A stretch of 64,000 nt of DNA from Micromonospora sp. NBC_00389 (GTDB taxonomy: Bacteria; Actinomycetota; Actinomycetes; Mycobacteriales; Micromonosporaceae): assembly GCF_036059255.1 (NCBI RefSeq), contig NZ_CP107947.1, forward strand, positions 3,720,001-3,784,000. Direction: 5' to 3'. The notes beneath the pieces are model-generated. The model ran no database searches. It worked only from the letters and a program-made list of their open reading frames with translations, and had not been told where the DNA came from. This document shows, piece by piece, positions 52,707 through 61,862 of this stretch. The position numbers were made by a program, and so were the translations under genes. Numbering within the stretch: the stretch's first letter is position 1; each line of letters starts with the position of its first letter.

Positions 52707-53636
52707 ATGCAGCTCCATCAGCTCCGGTACTTCGTTGCGGTGGCGGAAGTTCGACATTTCACCCAAGCCGCCGACATCGTCGGCATCACTCAGCCATCTC
52801 TCAGTAAGCAAATTCACGCTCTGGAGACCGACCTCGGGGCGCCCCTCTTCGAGCGGGTACGGGGCAACATCACCCTCACCGCGGCCGGTGAGGTGCTGCT
52901 GCCGTTGGCCACCCGGATCCTCGCCGACGTGGACACCGCGACCCGCGAGGTGCAGGAGTTGGTCGGGCTGCGCCGCGGTCGGGTCCGGCTCGGCGCCACC
53001 CCGAGCCTGGCCACCTCGCTCGCCCCACCGGTGCTGCGCCGGTTCCGCGACGCGCACCCCACCGTCGACCTCAAGGTCGAGGAGGGTGGGTCCCAGGACC
53101 TGGTGCGCGACCTGCTCCGCGGCGACCTCGACCTGGCTTTGATCATCATGCCGGCCCAGGGCGCCGACCCCGGGCTGCGCGTCGACCCGATCCTGCGCGA
53201 GAGCCTGGTGGTGGCGTCGGTGGAGGAGGTGCCGACCGCCTCGGCAGCCGGGGAACTACGCATCACCGACCTGCGCGGCCAGCCGATGGTGATGTTCCGC
53301 GAGGGCTACGACCTGCGCGATGCCACCATCCAGGCGTGCCGGGAGGCGGGCTTCGAGCCGACCTTCGCGGTGGACGGCGGCGAGATGGACGCGGTGCTCA
53401 GCTTCGTCGAGGCCGGGCTCGGTATCGCGCTGGTGCCCGGCATCGTGCTGGCCCGCCGGCCGGGGGTGCGAATCACGCCGCTGGCGGCACCCGGGGTGCG
53501 GCGGACCATCGCGGTGGCCCGTCGGCGGGACGTCGTGCCGACCCACGCCGGCCGGGAGCTTCGCCGGATCCTGCTCGACTACATACAGTCGGCGATCGAT
53601 CGTGACGAGCTCCCGCCCGGGGTGGATCCGCTCTGA
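52707..53636 (+). CDS. LysR family transcriptional regulator, divergent from sdhCAB
   Basis: 309 residues. A winged HTH occupies residues 1-60 (LHQLRYFVAVAEVRHFTQAA, then ITQPSLSKQIHALETDLGAP). It is followed by a LysR substrate-binding domain (VRLGATPSLATSLAPPVLRR, LDLALIIMPAQGADPGLRVD, VEAGLGIALVPGIVLARRPG). Only one cysteine is evident in the effector domain, so it is not an OxyR-type redox switch despite an ATAG-N7-CTAT upstream. By position it probably controls sdhCAB and itself in response to a carbon metabolite; the effector is unknown. Confidence 0.88.
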   Translation: MQLHQLRYFVAVAEVRHFTQAADIVGITQPSLSKQIHALETDLGAPLFERVRGNITLTAAGEVLLPLATRILADVDTATREVQELVGLRRGRVRLGATPSLATSLAPPVLRRFRDAHPTVDLKVEEGGSQDLVRDLLRGDLDLALIIMPAQGADPGLRVDPILRESLVVASVEEVPTASAAGELRITDLRGQPMVMFREGYDLRDATIQACREAGFEPTFAVDGGEMDAVLSFVEAGLGIALVPGIVLARRPGVRITPLAAPGVRRTIAVARRRDVVPTHAGRELRRILLDYIQSAIDRDELPPGVDPL

Positions 53637-53642
53637 CCGCCG

Positions 53643-56600
53643 TCAGCGGCCCTCGGCGTCGTCCATCGCCCGGTAGATCCGCTGCTCCGAGACGGGGTAC
53701 GGGGTGCCCAGCGCCTGGGCGAAGACGTTCACCCGCAACTCCTCGATCATCCAGCGGATCTGCCGGACGGCCGTCTCCTGCCGACGCGCCGGTGGCAGCG
53801 CGGCGAGCAGGTCGGCGTACTCCTTCTGCACCGCCGCGACCCGGTCCTGCTGCTGGCGGTCCCGCTGCGGGTTGCCACCCAGCCGTTCCAGCCGGCGCTC
53901 GATGGCGGTGAGGTACCGCAGCAGGTCGGGCAGCCGGGCGTACCCGGTCTCGGTGATGAAACCGGCGTGCACCAGCCCGGCGAGCTGGTTGCGGATGTCG
54001 GCCAGCGCGGCCACCACGGCGAGGTTCCGGGTGGCGCCGAGCCGCTGCTCGACGGCGTACGCGGCGGCGAGCACCTTGCGTACCCGGTCCATCACCTCGA
54101 CCACGGTGTCGACCAGGTCGGCGCGGACCTTCTCGCGCAGCGCCGCGAACCCCTCGGGGTCCCACGCGGGCCCACCGGCGGCACCGATCAGCCGGTCGAT
54201 GGCCGCGCCCGCCGCGTCCTCGATCAGCTCCTGCACGCCGCCGTGCGGATTGCGGCTCAGCGCCAGCTTCGCCTCGTTGTTCAGCCGGCCCTGCAGGAAC
54301 CGCGCCGGGGACGGCACGGTGAGCCGCAGCAGCCGGCGGGTGCCGGCCCAGTGCGCCGCCTCCGCCTCGGCCGGGGAGTCGAAGACCTTCACCCCGACCG
54401 TGGCGCCCTCGTCGACCAGCGCCGGGTACGCGGTCACCGCGTAGCCGGCCCGGACCTGCTCGATGGTGCGCGGCAGCGTGCCGATGCTCCACTCGCGCAG
54501 CCCGGTGCGGGCCACCTCCGGCGCGGCGGCCGCCACCACCTGGCGTACCTCCTGGCGGAGCTGGCGTTGCAGGGCCGTCAGGTCCTTGCCCTCGGCGACC
54601 GGCTTGTCGTCGGCGTCGAGCACCCGGAAGGTGACCCGCAGGTGGGCCGGGAGCTTGGCCGGTTCCCAGGCGTCGCGGGGCACGGTCACCCCGGTCATCC
54701 GGCGCAGCTGCCGGGTGAGCGCGTCCAGCAGCGGCTCCTCGCCCGGGGTGATCGCCGCCAGGGCGGCCCGGGCGTAGTCCGGCACCGGAACGAAGTTGCG
54801 GCGCACCGGCTTGGGCAGCGAGCGGATCAGCGCGATCACCGTCTCCTCGCGCAGCCCCGGCACCTGCCAGTCGAAGCTCTCCGCCGGCACCTGGTTGAGC
54901 AGCGGCAGCGGGATGTCCACGGTGACGCCGTCGGTCGGCGTACCCGGCTCGAACCGGTACGTCAGCGGCAGAGTCACCCCCTGGGTCTGCCACTCGTCCG
55001 GGTAGTCGCCCTCGTCGACACCCAGCCGGCCGTCATTGACCAGCAGGTCGCGGGTGAAGGTGAGCAGGTCCGGCTGGTCCCGGCGGGTCTTCTTCCACCA
55101 GGTGTCGAAGTGCCGGCCGGAGACCACGTCGGCCGGGATCCGCTGGTCGTAGAAGCCGAAGATGGTCTCGTCGTCGACCAGGATGTCCCGGCGCCGAGCC
55201 CGGCTCTCCAACTCCTCGATCTCGGACAGCAGCCGCTGGTTGTCACCCCAGAACTGGTGGTGGGTCTGCCAGTCGCCCTCGACGAGGGCGTGCCGGATGA
55301 ACAGCTCCCGGCTCAGCGCCGGGTCGATCCGCCCGAAATTGACCTTGCGAGAGGTGACCAGCGGAATGCCGTACAGGGTGACCTTCTCGTAGGCCATCAC
55401 CGCGGCCTGCTTCTTCTCCCAGTGCGGCTCGCTGTAGCTGCGCTTGACCAGGTGCTGCGCGAGCGGTTCGACCCACTCCGGCTCGACCCGGCCGGCGATC
55501 CGGCCCCAGAGCCGGGAGGTCTCCACCAACTCGGCGGCCATCACCCAGCGCGGCGGCTTCTTGAACAACGCCGAGCCGGGAAAGAGCGCGAACTTGGCGC
55601 CTCGGGCACCCAGGTACTCGTGCTTCTGGGCGTCCTTCAGGCCGATGTGCGACAGCAGGCCGGGCAGCAGCGACTGGTGGACCTTCGGGGTGTCGATCTC
55701 CTCCGGCAGGTCGGCGCCGCCGCGGCGGCTCGCACCCCGGCCGGCGTCCGCGCTGTCCGCCGTGTCGCGCGCCGGTCGCCCGCCGCGCCGGTCGCCGTCC
55801 TCGGGGGTACGCAGAACCTGGCGCAGTTGGGCGACGATGTCCTGCCACTCGCGGACCCGCAGGTAGTTCAGGTACTCCGCCTTGCACATCCGGCGGAACG
55901 CGCTGGAGGAGAGTTCCCGCTGCTGCTCCCGCAGGTAGCGCCAGAGGTTGAGGAAGGCGACGAAGTCCGACTCCTTGTCGGCGAACCGGGCGTGCGCCTG
56001 GTCGGCCTGGGCCTGCTTCTCCGCCGGCCGCTCCCGGGGGTCCTGGATGGACAGCGCGGCGGTGATCACCAACACCTCGGTGGCGCAGCCGTTGCGCTCG
56101 CCCTCGACCACCATCCGGGCCAGCCGCGGGTCGACCGGCAGTTGGGCCAGCCGCCGGCCCAGCGCGGTGAGCCGCTTCGCCGGGTCTGTCTCGGCTGGGT
56201 CCAGCGCGCCCAACTCGTGCAGCAGGTTGACGCCGTCGGTGATGTTGCGTCGGTCCGGCGGGTCGATGAAGGGGAACGCGGCGAGGTCGCCGAGCCCGAT
56301 CGCGGTCATCTGGAGAATGACCGACGCCAGGTTGGTGCGCAGGATCTCCGGGTCGGTGAACTCCGGCCGGGAGAGGAAGTCCTGCTCGTCGTAGAGCCGG
56401 ATGCAGATGCCGTCCGAGGTGCGGCCGCAGCGCCCCTTGCGCTGGTTGGCCGACGCCTGGGAGATCGGCTCGATCGGCAGCCGCTGCACCTTGAGGCGAC
56501 TGGAGTAGCGGGAGATCCGGGCGGTGCCCGGGTCCACCACGTACTTGATGCCGGGCACGGTCAGCGAGGTCTCCGCGACGTTGGTGGCGAGCACCACCCG

Positions 56601-57713
56601 GCGCGAGGTGTGCGCGGCGAAGACCCGGTGCTGCTCGGCGCTGGAGAGCCGGGCGTACAGCGGGAGGATCTCGGTGCCGAGCAGCGAACGTTTCGTCTGC
56701 ACCAGCTTGCCCAGCACGTCGGCGGTGTCCCGGATCTCCCGTTCCCCGCTGAGGAAGACCAGGATGTCGCCGGGCCCTTCGGCGGCCAACTCCTCGACGG
56801 CGTCGCCGATCGCCTGGATCTGGTCGCGGACGGTCTCCTCGTCGCCGTCGCCGTCCTCCTCGCCCTCGGCGACCTCGACCAGCGGCCGGTAGCGCACCTC
56901 CACCGGATAGGTTCGCCCCGAGACCTCCACCACCGGCGCCGGTACGCCCTGCGGCTCGTCGGCGGTCGGCGGCCCGGCGAAGTGCCGGGCGAAGCGGTCG
57001 GTCTCGATGGTCGCCGAGGTGATGATCACCTTGAGGTCGGGTCGCCGGGGCAGCAGCTCCCGCAGGTACCCGAGGATGAAGTCGATGTTGAGGCTGCGCT
57101 CGTGCGCCTCGTCGATGATCAACGTGTCGTACTGGCGCAGCATCCGGTCGGTCTGCAGCTCGGCCAGCAGGATGCCGTCGGTCATCAGCTTGACCAGGCT
57201 GCGCTCGCTGACCTGGTCGGTGAAGCGCACCTTGTAGCCGACCACGTCGCCCAGTTCGGTGCCCAGCTCGTCGGCGATCCGGTCGGCCACCGTACGGGCT
57301 GCCAGCCGCCGGGGCTGGGTGTGCCCGATCAGCCCGTGCACCCCACGCCCCAGCTCCAGGCAGATCTTGGGGATCTGGGTGGTCTTGCCGGAGCCGGTCT
57401 CGCCGGCCACGATCACCACCTGGTGATCACGGATGGCGGCGGCGATGTCGTCCTTGCGCTCGCTGACCGGCAACCCCGCCGGGTACGTGATCACAGGTAC
57501 GGCTGCCCGCCGGGCGGCGATCCGCTGCTCGGCACGGGCCAGGTCGGTGGTGATCTCGGCCAGCGCGGCCTCCCGGCGCTGCGGGTCGCGCAGCTTGCGG
57601 GCACCGTCCAGGCGCCGCTGGAGCCGGCGCTGGTCGCGGAACATCAGAGGGGAGAGGCGGCGGTGCAGCTCGCGAACCGGGTCGGTCGCGGCGGAGGCGG
57701 CTGGATTCTGCAT
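53643..57713 (-). CDS. hrpA: ATP-dependent RNA helicase HrpA
   Basis: About 1356 residues from ATG 57713. DEAH-box motifs: VIVAGETGSGKTTQIPKICL (Walker A), TLIIDEAHERSLNIDF (DEAH), VIITSATIETDRFARHF (SAT), VVLATNVAETSLTVPGIKYV and SANQRKGRCGRTSDGICIRL (motif VI). HA2, OB-fold and the long C-terminal DUF3418 region follow, ending near residue 1350. Length matches bacterial HrpA (about 1300). HrpA rescues stalled or collided ribosomes in E. coli. The frame upstream of 57713 is antisense to the deaminase-like gene and is not used. Confidence 0.95.
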   Translation of the reverse strand: MQNPAASAATDPVRELHRRLSPLMFRDQRRLQRRLDGARKLRDPQRREAALAEITTDLARAEQRIAARRAAVPVITYPAGLPVSERKDDIAAAIRDHQVVIVAGETGSGKTTQIPKICLELGRGVHGLIGHTQPRRLAARTVADRIADELGTELGDVVGYKVRFTDQVSERSLVKLMTDGILLAELQTDRMLRQYDTLIIDEAHERSLNIDFILGYLRELLPRRPDLKVIITSATIETDRFARHFAGPPTADEPQGVPAPVVEVSGRTYPVEVRYRPLVEVAEGEEDGDGDEETVRDQIQAIGDAVEELAAEGPGDILVFLSGEREIRDTADVLGKLVQTKRSLLGTEILPLYARLSSAEQHRVFAAHTSRRVVLATNVAETSLTVPGIKYVVDPGTARISRYSSRLKVQRLPIEPISQASANQRKGRCGRTSDGICIRLYDEQDFLSRPEFTDPEILRTNLASVILQMTAIGLGDLAAFPFIDPPDRRNITDGVNLLHELGALDPAETDPAKRLTALGRRLAQLPVDPRLARMVVEGERNGCATEVLVITAALSIQDPRERPAEKQAQADQAHARFADKESDFVAFLNLWRYLREQQRELSSSAFRRMCKAEYLNYLRVREWQDIVAQLRQVLRTPEDGDRRGGRPARDTADSADAGRGASRRGGADLPEEIDTPKVHQSLLPGLLSHIGLKDAQKHEYLGARGAKFALFPGSALFKKPPRWVMAAELVETSRLWGRIAGRVEPEWVEPLAQHLVKRSYSEPHWEKKQAAVMAYEKVTLYGIPLVTSRKVNFGRIDPALSRELFIRHALVEGDWQTHHQFWGDNQRLLSEIEELESRARRRDILVDDETIFGFYDQRIPADVVSGRHFDTWWKKTRRDQPDLLTFTRDLLVNDGRLGVDEGDYPDEWQTQGVTLPLTYRFEPGTPTDGVTVDIPLPLLNQVPAESFDWQVPGLREETVIALIRSLPKPVRRNFVPVPDYARAALAAITPGEEPLLDALTRQLRRMTGVTVPRDAWEPAKLPAHLRVTFRVLDADDKPVAEGKDLTALQRQLRQEVRQVVAAAAPEVARTGLREWSIGTLPRTIEQVRAGYAVTAYPALVDEGATVGVKVFDSPAEAEAAHWAGTRRLLRLTVPSPARFLQGRLNNEAKLALSRNPHGGVQELIEDAAGAAIDRLIGAAGGPAWDPEGFAALREKVRADLVDTVVEVMDRVRKVLAAAYAVEQRLGATRNLAVVAALADIRNQLAGLVHAGFITETGYARLPDLLRYLTAIERRLERLGGNPQRDRQQQDRVAAVQKEYADLLAALPPARRQETAVRQIRWMIEELRVNVFAQALGTPYPVSEQRIYRAMDDAEGR

Positions 57714-57855
57714 GTCGTGCCCAAGGATAGGCAGCCCGACGACGTACCGCCGCCGGGTTATCGCGCGGCCGGTCCTTCGACGGCCGGACGGCGTCTCTCG
57801 ACCGCCGGACGGCGGTCTAGAGTTGGCGGCCGACGTCGAGCGCTGGGGGGCCGGT

Positions 57856-58308
57856 ATGGAGCTGCGGGACACCGACCGGGCGCTGGTGCAGGCCGCCACG
57901 GCGGTCGCGAAGCTGCGCTGCCGCAGCGAGAACCACAGCGTGGCGGCGGCCGTCCGGACCGCCGACGGGCGGGTCTTCACCGGGGTGAACGTCTACCACT
58001 TCACCGGAGGCCCGTGCGCGGAGATCGTCGCGGTCGGCGCCGCCGCCACCCAGGGCGTGACCGAGCTGGAGACCATCGTCGCGGTGGGGGACCGGGGGCG
58101 CGGGGTCATTCCGCCGTGCGGACGGTGCCGGCAGGTGCTGCGCGACTACTTCCCGGCCCTGCGGGTGATCGTCGGTCCGGCGGACGCCCTGCGGGTCGTC
58201 GAGATCGACGAGCTGCTGCCGGAGACGTACGTCTGGGCCGACCACCAGGTCGATCCGGGGGCGACCGGGGGCGTCGTGCCCGTGGCGCGCACCGGCGCGG
58301 CCGGCTGA
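57856..58308 (+). CDS. cytidine deaminase-like enzyme (CDA/blasticidin-S deaminase family)
   Basis: 150 residues. Zinc-site motifs are GGPCAEIVAVG (Cys54, Glu56) and PPCGRCRQVL (Cys88, Cys91), with the C-A-E order of the CDA family. An early VAAAVRTADGRVFTGVNVYH provides the substrate strand. The HFTGGPCAE context is nearer to blasticidin-S-deaminase-like proteins than to classical Cdd (usually NASYGLTVCAER). It deaminates a cytosine nucleoside or analogue; the exact substrate is open. It is divergent from hrpA. Confidence 0.82.
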   Translation: MELRDTDRALVQAATAVAKLRCRSENHSVAAAVRTADGRVFTGVNVYHFTGGPCAEIVAVGAAATQGVTELETIVAVGDRGRGVIPPCGRCRQVLRDYFPALRVIVGPADALRVVEIDELLPETYVWADHQVDPGATGGVVPVARTGAAG

Positions 58309-58324
58309 GCCCGCCGGCGTCGGA

Positions 58325-58684
58325 TCAGTCGCCGGCTGCCGCCTCCAGCATCGACCGGGGCATCGGCACGCTCTCGAACCGTACGTTGCCCTCCGGCACC
58401 ATCCAGCTCATCACCTGCACGGCCAGGCGCCCGGCCCGCACCGCCGGATCGTTGTGGTACAGCTCGCGGGCCGCGTCCGGGTCCACCGAGAGCACGACGA
58501 AGCCGCGCAGCCGCTCGTCGTCGGTGTCCAGGAGCGGACCGGCCGCGAGTACGAGACCCTGCTCCACCAGCCCCGCCTGATGGGCCAGGTGGGCGTTCTG
58601 CAACCGGTCGACCGCGTCCAGCGGCAGCTCCGGGGCGTCCGCCGGCCGCACCAGGAGTACGACCGTGTGCTGGTCGAATCGCAT
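58325..58684 (-). CDS. YciI family protein
   Basis: 119 residues with the alpha/beta dimeric ferredoxin-like pattern of YciI: VVLLVRPADAPELPLD, LQNAHLAHQAGLVEQGLVLA (the conserved His/Asp region), GPLLDTDDERLRGFVVLSVD and HNDPAVRAGRLAVQVMSWMV. Most members have unknown function; some act on small organic substrates. It is convergent with the deaminase-like gene. Confidence 0.8.
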   Translation of the reverse strand: MRFDQHTVVLLVRPADAPELPLDAVDRLQNAHLAHQAGLVEQGLVLAAGPLLDTDDERLRGFVVLSVDPDAARELYHNDPAVRAGRLAVQVMSWMVPEGNVRFESVPMPRSMLEAAAGD

Positions 58685-58786
58685 GCCCCCACCCTAGGCG
58701 CGGGTGGCCCCTCGGCGTGGGCGTCCGTCCTGGTCAGCGGCTCCCGGATCGATGACTACGAGTTAGGCGGCCCTCAGCACGTCGGC

Positions 58787-58805
58787 TAAGGTAAGGCGAA
58801 CCTAA
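58787..58805. promoter_or_regulatory. iron box (IdeR/DmdR-type operator)
   Basis: TAAGGTAAGGCGAACCTAA matches the 19-bp actinobacterial iron-box consensus TTAGGTTAGGCTAACCTAA at 16 of 19 positions. It lies 21 bp upstream of the first permease start (58827). An Fe(II)-bound IdeR/DmdR dimer at this site would shut the operon when iron is plentiful. Confidence 0.85.
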
Positions 58806-58826
58806 GCGCGAACATGCAGGAGACTC

Positions 58827-59873
58827 GTGACCACCCTCGCCATCCGGCCGGCCCCGGCCGGCAAACGGACCGGCACCCGCACCGGCCGCCGGGTGGCCGT
58901 CACCGTCGGCGCCGCGCTGGTACTGCTGCTCACCGTGCTGGCCAGCTTCGCTCTGGGCAGCCGGCAACTCGGCGTGGACCAGGTCTGGAACGCCCTCGTC
59001 GCGCCGGACGGCGGCGACGCCAGCACCATCGTCCGTGAGATGCGGATGCCACGCACCGCGCTCGGCCTCGCCGTCGGGCTCGCCCTCGCCGTGGCCGGTG
59101 TGCTGTTCCAGGCGCTCACCCGCAACCCCCTCGCCGAACCGCGCATCCTCGGCATCAGCGCCGGTGCGTCGTTCGGCGTGGTGCTGGCCATCTCCGTCTT
59201 CGGCGTCGGCACCCTCGCCGGGTACGTCTGGTTCGGCATCGCCGGGGCGCTGCTCGCCGGAGTGCTGGTCTTCGCCATCGCCGCCCGGGCCCGCGAGGGC
59301 GCCAGCCCAGTCACCCTCGCGCTGGTCGGCGCTGCCCTCGACGCCAGCCTCGCCTCCGGGGTGTACGCGCTGCTCAGCATCGACACCCGCACGTTCGAGG
59401 AGTACCGGTTCTGGGTGGTCGGTGGTCTGGCCGGCCGGGACCTGGGGGTCACCGCGCAGGTGTTGCCGTTCGTCCTCGCCGGGCTGGTGCTGGCCGTCCT
59501 GGTGGCCCGAGGCCTCGACGCGCTGGCCCTCGGCGACGACGTGGCCCGCGGTCTCGGCAACCGGGTCGGCCTGGTCCGCCTCGGCGGTGGCCTCGCCGCC
59601 GTGCTGCTGACCGGAGCCGCGGTGGCCGCAGCCGGGCCGATCGCCTTCGTCGGGCTGGCCGTGCCGCACCTGGCGCGCGCCCTGGTCGGCGCGGACCACC
59701 GCTGGACCCTTGCCGTCTCCGCCCTGCTCGGGCCGGCGCTGCTGCTCGGCGCCGACGTCGTCGGCCGGCTCGTCGCCCCGCCCGGCGAGATACCGGCCGG
59801 GATCATCACCGCCCTGATCGGCGCGCCGCTGCTGGCCGTGCTGGTCCGCCGCGCCCGGGTGGTGACCGCATGA
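58827..59873 (+). CDS. FecCD-family iron-siderophore ABC permease subunit 1
   Basis: 348 residues from GTG 58827 with about nine to ten membrane helices. Family segments: VREMRMPRTALGLAVGLALA, LFQALTRNPLAEPRILGISA, GASFGVVLAISVFGVGTLAG and IAFVGLAVPHLARALVGADH (coupling loop region). It pairs with the next gene to form the membrane channel. The gene is the first of four under an iron box; the next start overlaps its stop by 4 bp. Confidence 0.93.
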   Translation: MTTLAIRPAPAGKRTGTRTGRRVAVTVGAALVLLLTVLASFALGSRQLGVDQVWNALVAPDGGDASTIVREMRMPRTALGLAVGLALAVAGVLFQALTRNPLAEPRILGISAGASFGVVLAISVFGVGTLAGYVWFGIAGALLAGVLVFAIAARAREGASPVTLALVGAALDASLASGVYALLSIDTRTFEEYRFWVVGGLAGRDLGVTAQVLPFVLAGLVLAVLVARGLDALALGDDVARGLGNRVGLVRLGGGLAAVLLTGAAVAAAGPIAFVGLAVPHLARALVGADHRWTLAVSALLGPALLLGADVVGRLVAPPGEIPAGIITALIGAPLLAVLVRRARVVTA

Positions 59874-60961
59874 CCACCATCGACCGCCCGTCCGACCTCT
59901 CGACCATCGGCTCCGACACGTCGCCCGGCGCGCGACTGCCCGGGCGGTCGCTGCTGCGGATCGGCCCGGTCAGCCTGCAGATCCGCCGCCGTGCGGTGCT
60001 GGTGGCCGCCACGCTGACCGTGCTGCTCCTGGTGGCCGTGGTGCTCAGCCTCTCCCTGGGCACCCCGTACGTCGCCCCGGCCGACGTGCTGCGCGCGCTC
60101 TCCGGCGCCGGCACCCCGTACGACCTGGTCGTCTTTGATCTGCGGTTGCCCCGGATCATGCTGGCCGCGGTGGCCGGCGCGGCCTTCGGCGTGGCCGGCA
60201 CGCTGATCCAGAGCGTGGCGCGCAACCCGCTGGCCAGCCCGGACGTCATCGGCATCACCCAGGGTGCCGGGCTCGCCGCGACCGTGGCGTTGACCAGCGG
60301 GGCGGCCGCCGTGCTGGTGGCCCCCACCGCGCTGGTGGGCGGGCTGCTCGCCGCGGTGCTGCTGTTCGCCCTCGGTGCCCGGCACGGGCTGGCCGCGCAG
60401 CGGTTCGTGCTCGCCGGGGTGGCGGTCGCCTTCGCCTTCCGGGCGCTGACCGAGGTGGTCATGCTCACCGCCGACCCGATCGACGGGCTGCGCGCGCAGA
60501 TCTGGCTGATCGGCACCCTGGCCGGCAAGGGCTGGACCGAGGCCGCCTGGATCGGCGGCACGCTGCTGGTGCTGCTGCCGGTGCTCGCCTGGGCCGGTTG
60601 GGCACTGAACAGCACCGCGCTGGACGACGACACCGCACGCGGGGCCGGGCTGCGCCCGGTCGCGCGCCGGATCGGGCTCGCCGGCACCGGCGTGCTCGTC
60701 GCCGCGATGGTCACCGCCCAGGTCGGCGCCGTCGACTTCGTGGCCCTGGTCGCCCCCCAGGTGGCCCGGCGGCTGGTCCGGGCCGAACGACCGCCGCTGG
60801 TCTGCGCCGCGCTGCTCGGCGCGCTGCTGCTGGTGCTTGCCGACCTGGCCGGCCGGCGACTGATCGCGCCCACCCAACTCCCGGCCGGCGTGCTGACCGC
60901 CGCGATCGGCGGGCCGTACCTGATCTTCCTGCTGCTGCGTGGACGGCGGCGGTCCTCGTGA
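59870..60961 (+). CDS. FecCD-family iron-siderophore ABC permease subunit 2
   Basis: 363 residues from ATG 59870. An N-terminal cytoplasmic extension of about 40 residues precedes FecCD helices. Conserved segments are LRLPRIMLAAVAGAAFGVAG, TLIQSVARNPLASPDVIGIT, GAGLAATVALTSGAAAVLVA and VDFVALVAPQVARRLVRAER, the coupling region contacting the ATPase. It forms a heterodimeric channel with the preceding subunit. Confidence 0.93.
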   Translation: MTTIDRPSDLSTIGSDTSPGARLPGRSLLRIGPVSLQIRRRAVLVAATLTVLLLVAVVLSLSLGTPYVAPADVLRALSGAGTPYDLVVFDLRLPRIMLAAVAGAAFGVAGTLIQSVARNPLASPDVIGITQGAGLAATVALTSGAAAVLVAPTALVGGLLAAVLLFALGARHGLAAQRFVLAGVAVAFAFRALTEVVMLTADPIDGLRAQIWLIGTLAGKGWTEAAWIGGTLLVLLPVLAWAGWALNSTALDDDTARGAGLRPVARRIGLAGTGVLVAAMVTAQVGAVDFVALVAPQVARRLVRAERPPLVCAALLGALLLVLADLAGRRLIAPTQLPAGVLTAAIGGPYLIFLLLRGRRRSS

Positions 60962-60995
60962 CCGTCACCCGCCCCGGCCCCTTGAAGGAGTCGTG

Positions 60996-61862
60996 ATGCT
61001 CTCCACCCGCGACCTGGTCGTCGGCTACGACGAGCGGACCGTGCTCGACGGGCTCGACCTCGACCTGCCGACGGACGCGTTCACCGTGATCGTCGGTCCG
61101 AACGCGTGCGGCAAGTCCACCCTGCTGCGGACCATGGCCCGACTGCTCACCCCCCGCCGCGGCACGGTGCTGCTCGACGGCAGCGCCATCCGCGACCTGC
61201 CGACCCGGGAGGTGGCCCGCCGTCTCGGCGTACTGCCGCAGAGCCCGCTGGTGCCCGAGGGCGTCACCGTGGCCGACCTGGTCGGGCGCGGTCGGCAGCC
61301 CTACCAGCGGTGGTGGCAGCAGTGGTCGGCGGAGGACGGCGCGGCGGTCGACCAGGCGATGGCCCTGGCCGACGTGGCCAGCCTGGCCGACCGGCCGGTG
61401 GACAGCCTCTCCGGCGGCCAGCGACAGCGGGTGTGGATCGCCATGACGCTGGCCCAGGACACCGACGCCCTGCTGCTGGACGAGCCGACCACCTTCCTCG
61501 ACCTGGCCCACCAGGTGGAGGTGCTGGACCTGCTGCACCGGCTGCGCGTCGAGCGGGGCCGCACCGTGGTGGCCGTGCTGCACGACCTGAACCAGGCCGC
61601 CCGCTACGCCGACCACCTGGTCGCGATGCGCGCCGGCACGGTGGTGGCCGCCGGACCGCCCCGGGAGATCCTCACCGCGGACCTGGTCCGCGACGTCTTC
61701 GGGCTGGCCTGCGTGGTCGTGCCCTGCCCGGTGACCGGAGCACCGCTGGTGGTGCCCGCCCAGACCGGCGGCACCACCGCCCGCCCGGTCACCCCCTCCG
61801 CCACATCCACCGACGACGCGAGCATCCCGCTCGCCGGCTCGTACCCCTCGAAAGGACTCTGA
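60996..61862 (+). CDS. iron-siderophore ABC transporter ATPase
   Basis: 288 residues from ATG 60996, five bases after AAGGAG. VIVGPNACGKSTLLRTMARL is Walker A (the FecE/FepC variant), VLPQSPLVPEGVTVADLVGR is the Q-loop, DSLSGGQRQRVWIAMTLAQD the signature, LLLDEPTTFLDLAHQVEVLD Walker B, and VVAVLHDLNQAARYADHLVA the H-loop. A tail of about 35 residues after VTGAPLV is poorly conserved. Its stop overlaps the binding-protein start by 1 bp (TGATG). Confidence 0.94.
   Translation: MLSTRDLVVGYDERTVLDGLDLDLPTDAFTVIVGPNACGKSTLLRTMARLLTPRRGTVLLDGSAIRDLPTREVARRLGVLPQSPLVPEGVTVADLVGRGRQPYQRWWQQWSAEDGAAVDQAMALADVASLADRPVDSLSGGQRQRVWIAMTLAQDTDALLLDEPTTFLDLAHQVEVLDLLHRLRVERGRTVVAVLHDLNQAARYADHLVAMRAGTVVAAGPPREILTADLVRDVFGLACVVVPCPVTGAPLVVPAQTGGTTARPVTPSATSTDDASIPLAGSYPSKGL

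Noticed and set aside
53967..58580. A very long plus-strand open frame opposite hrpA
   Set aside because: It is antisense to a clear DEAH helicase and has the Arg/Pro/Gly-rich composition of GC-driven shadow frames.
58827..60961. Reverse-strand Gln/Pro/Gly-rich frames opposite the permease genes
   Set aside because: Compositionally biased shadows of two well-supported FecCD permeases.
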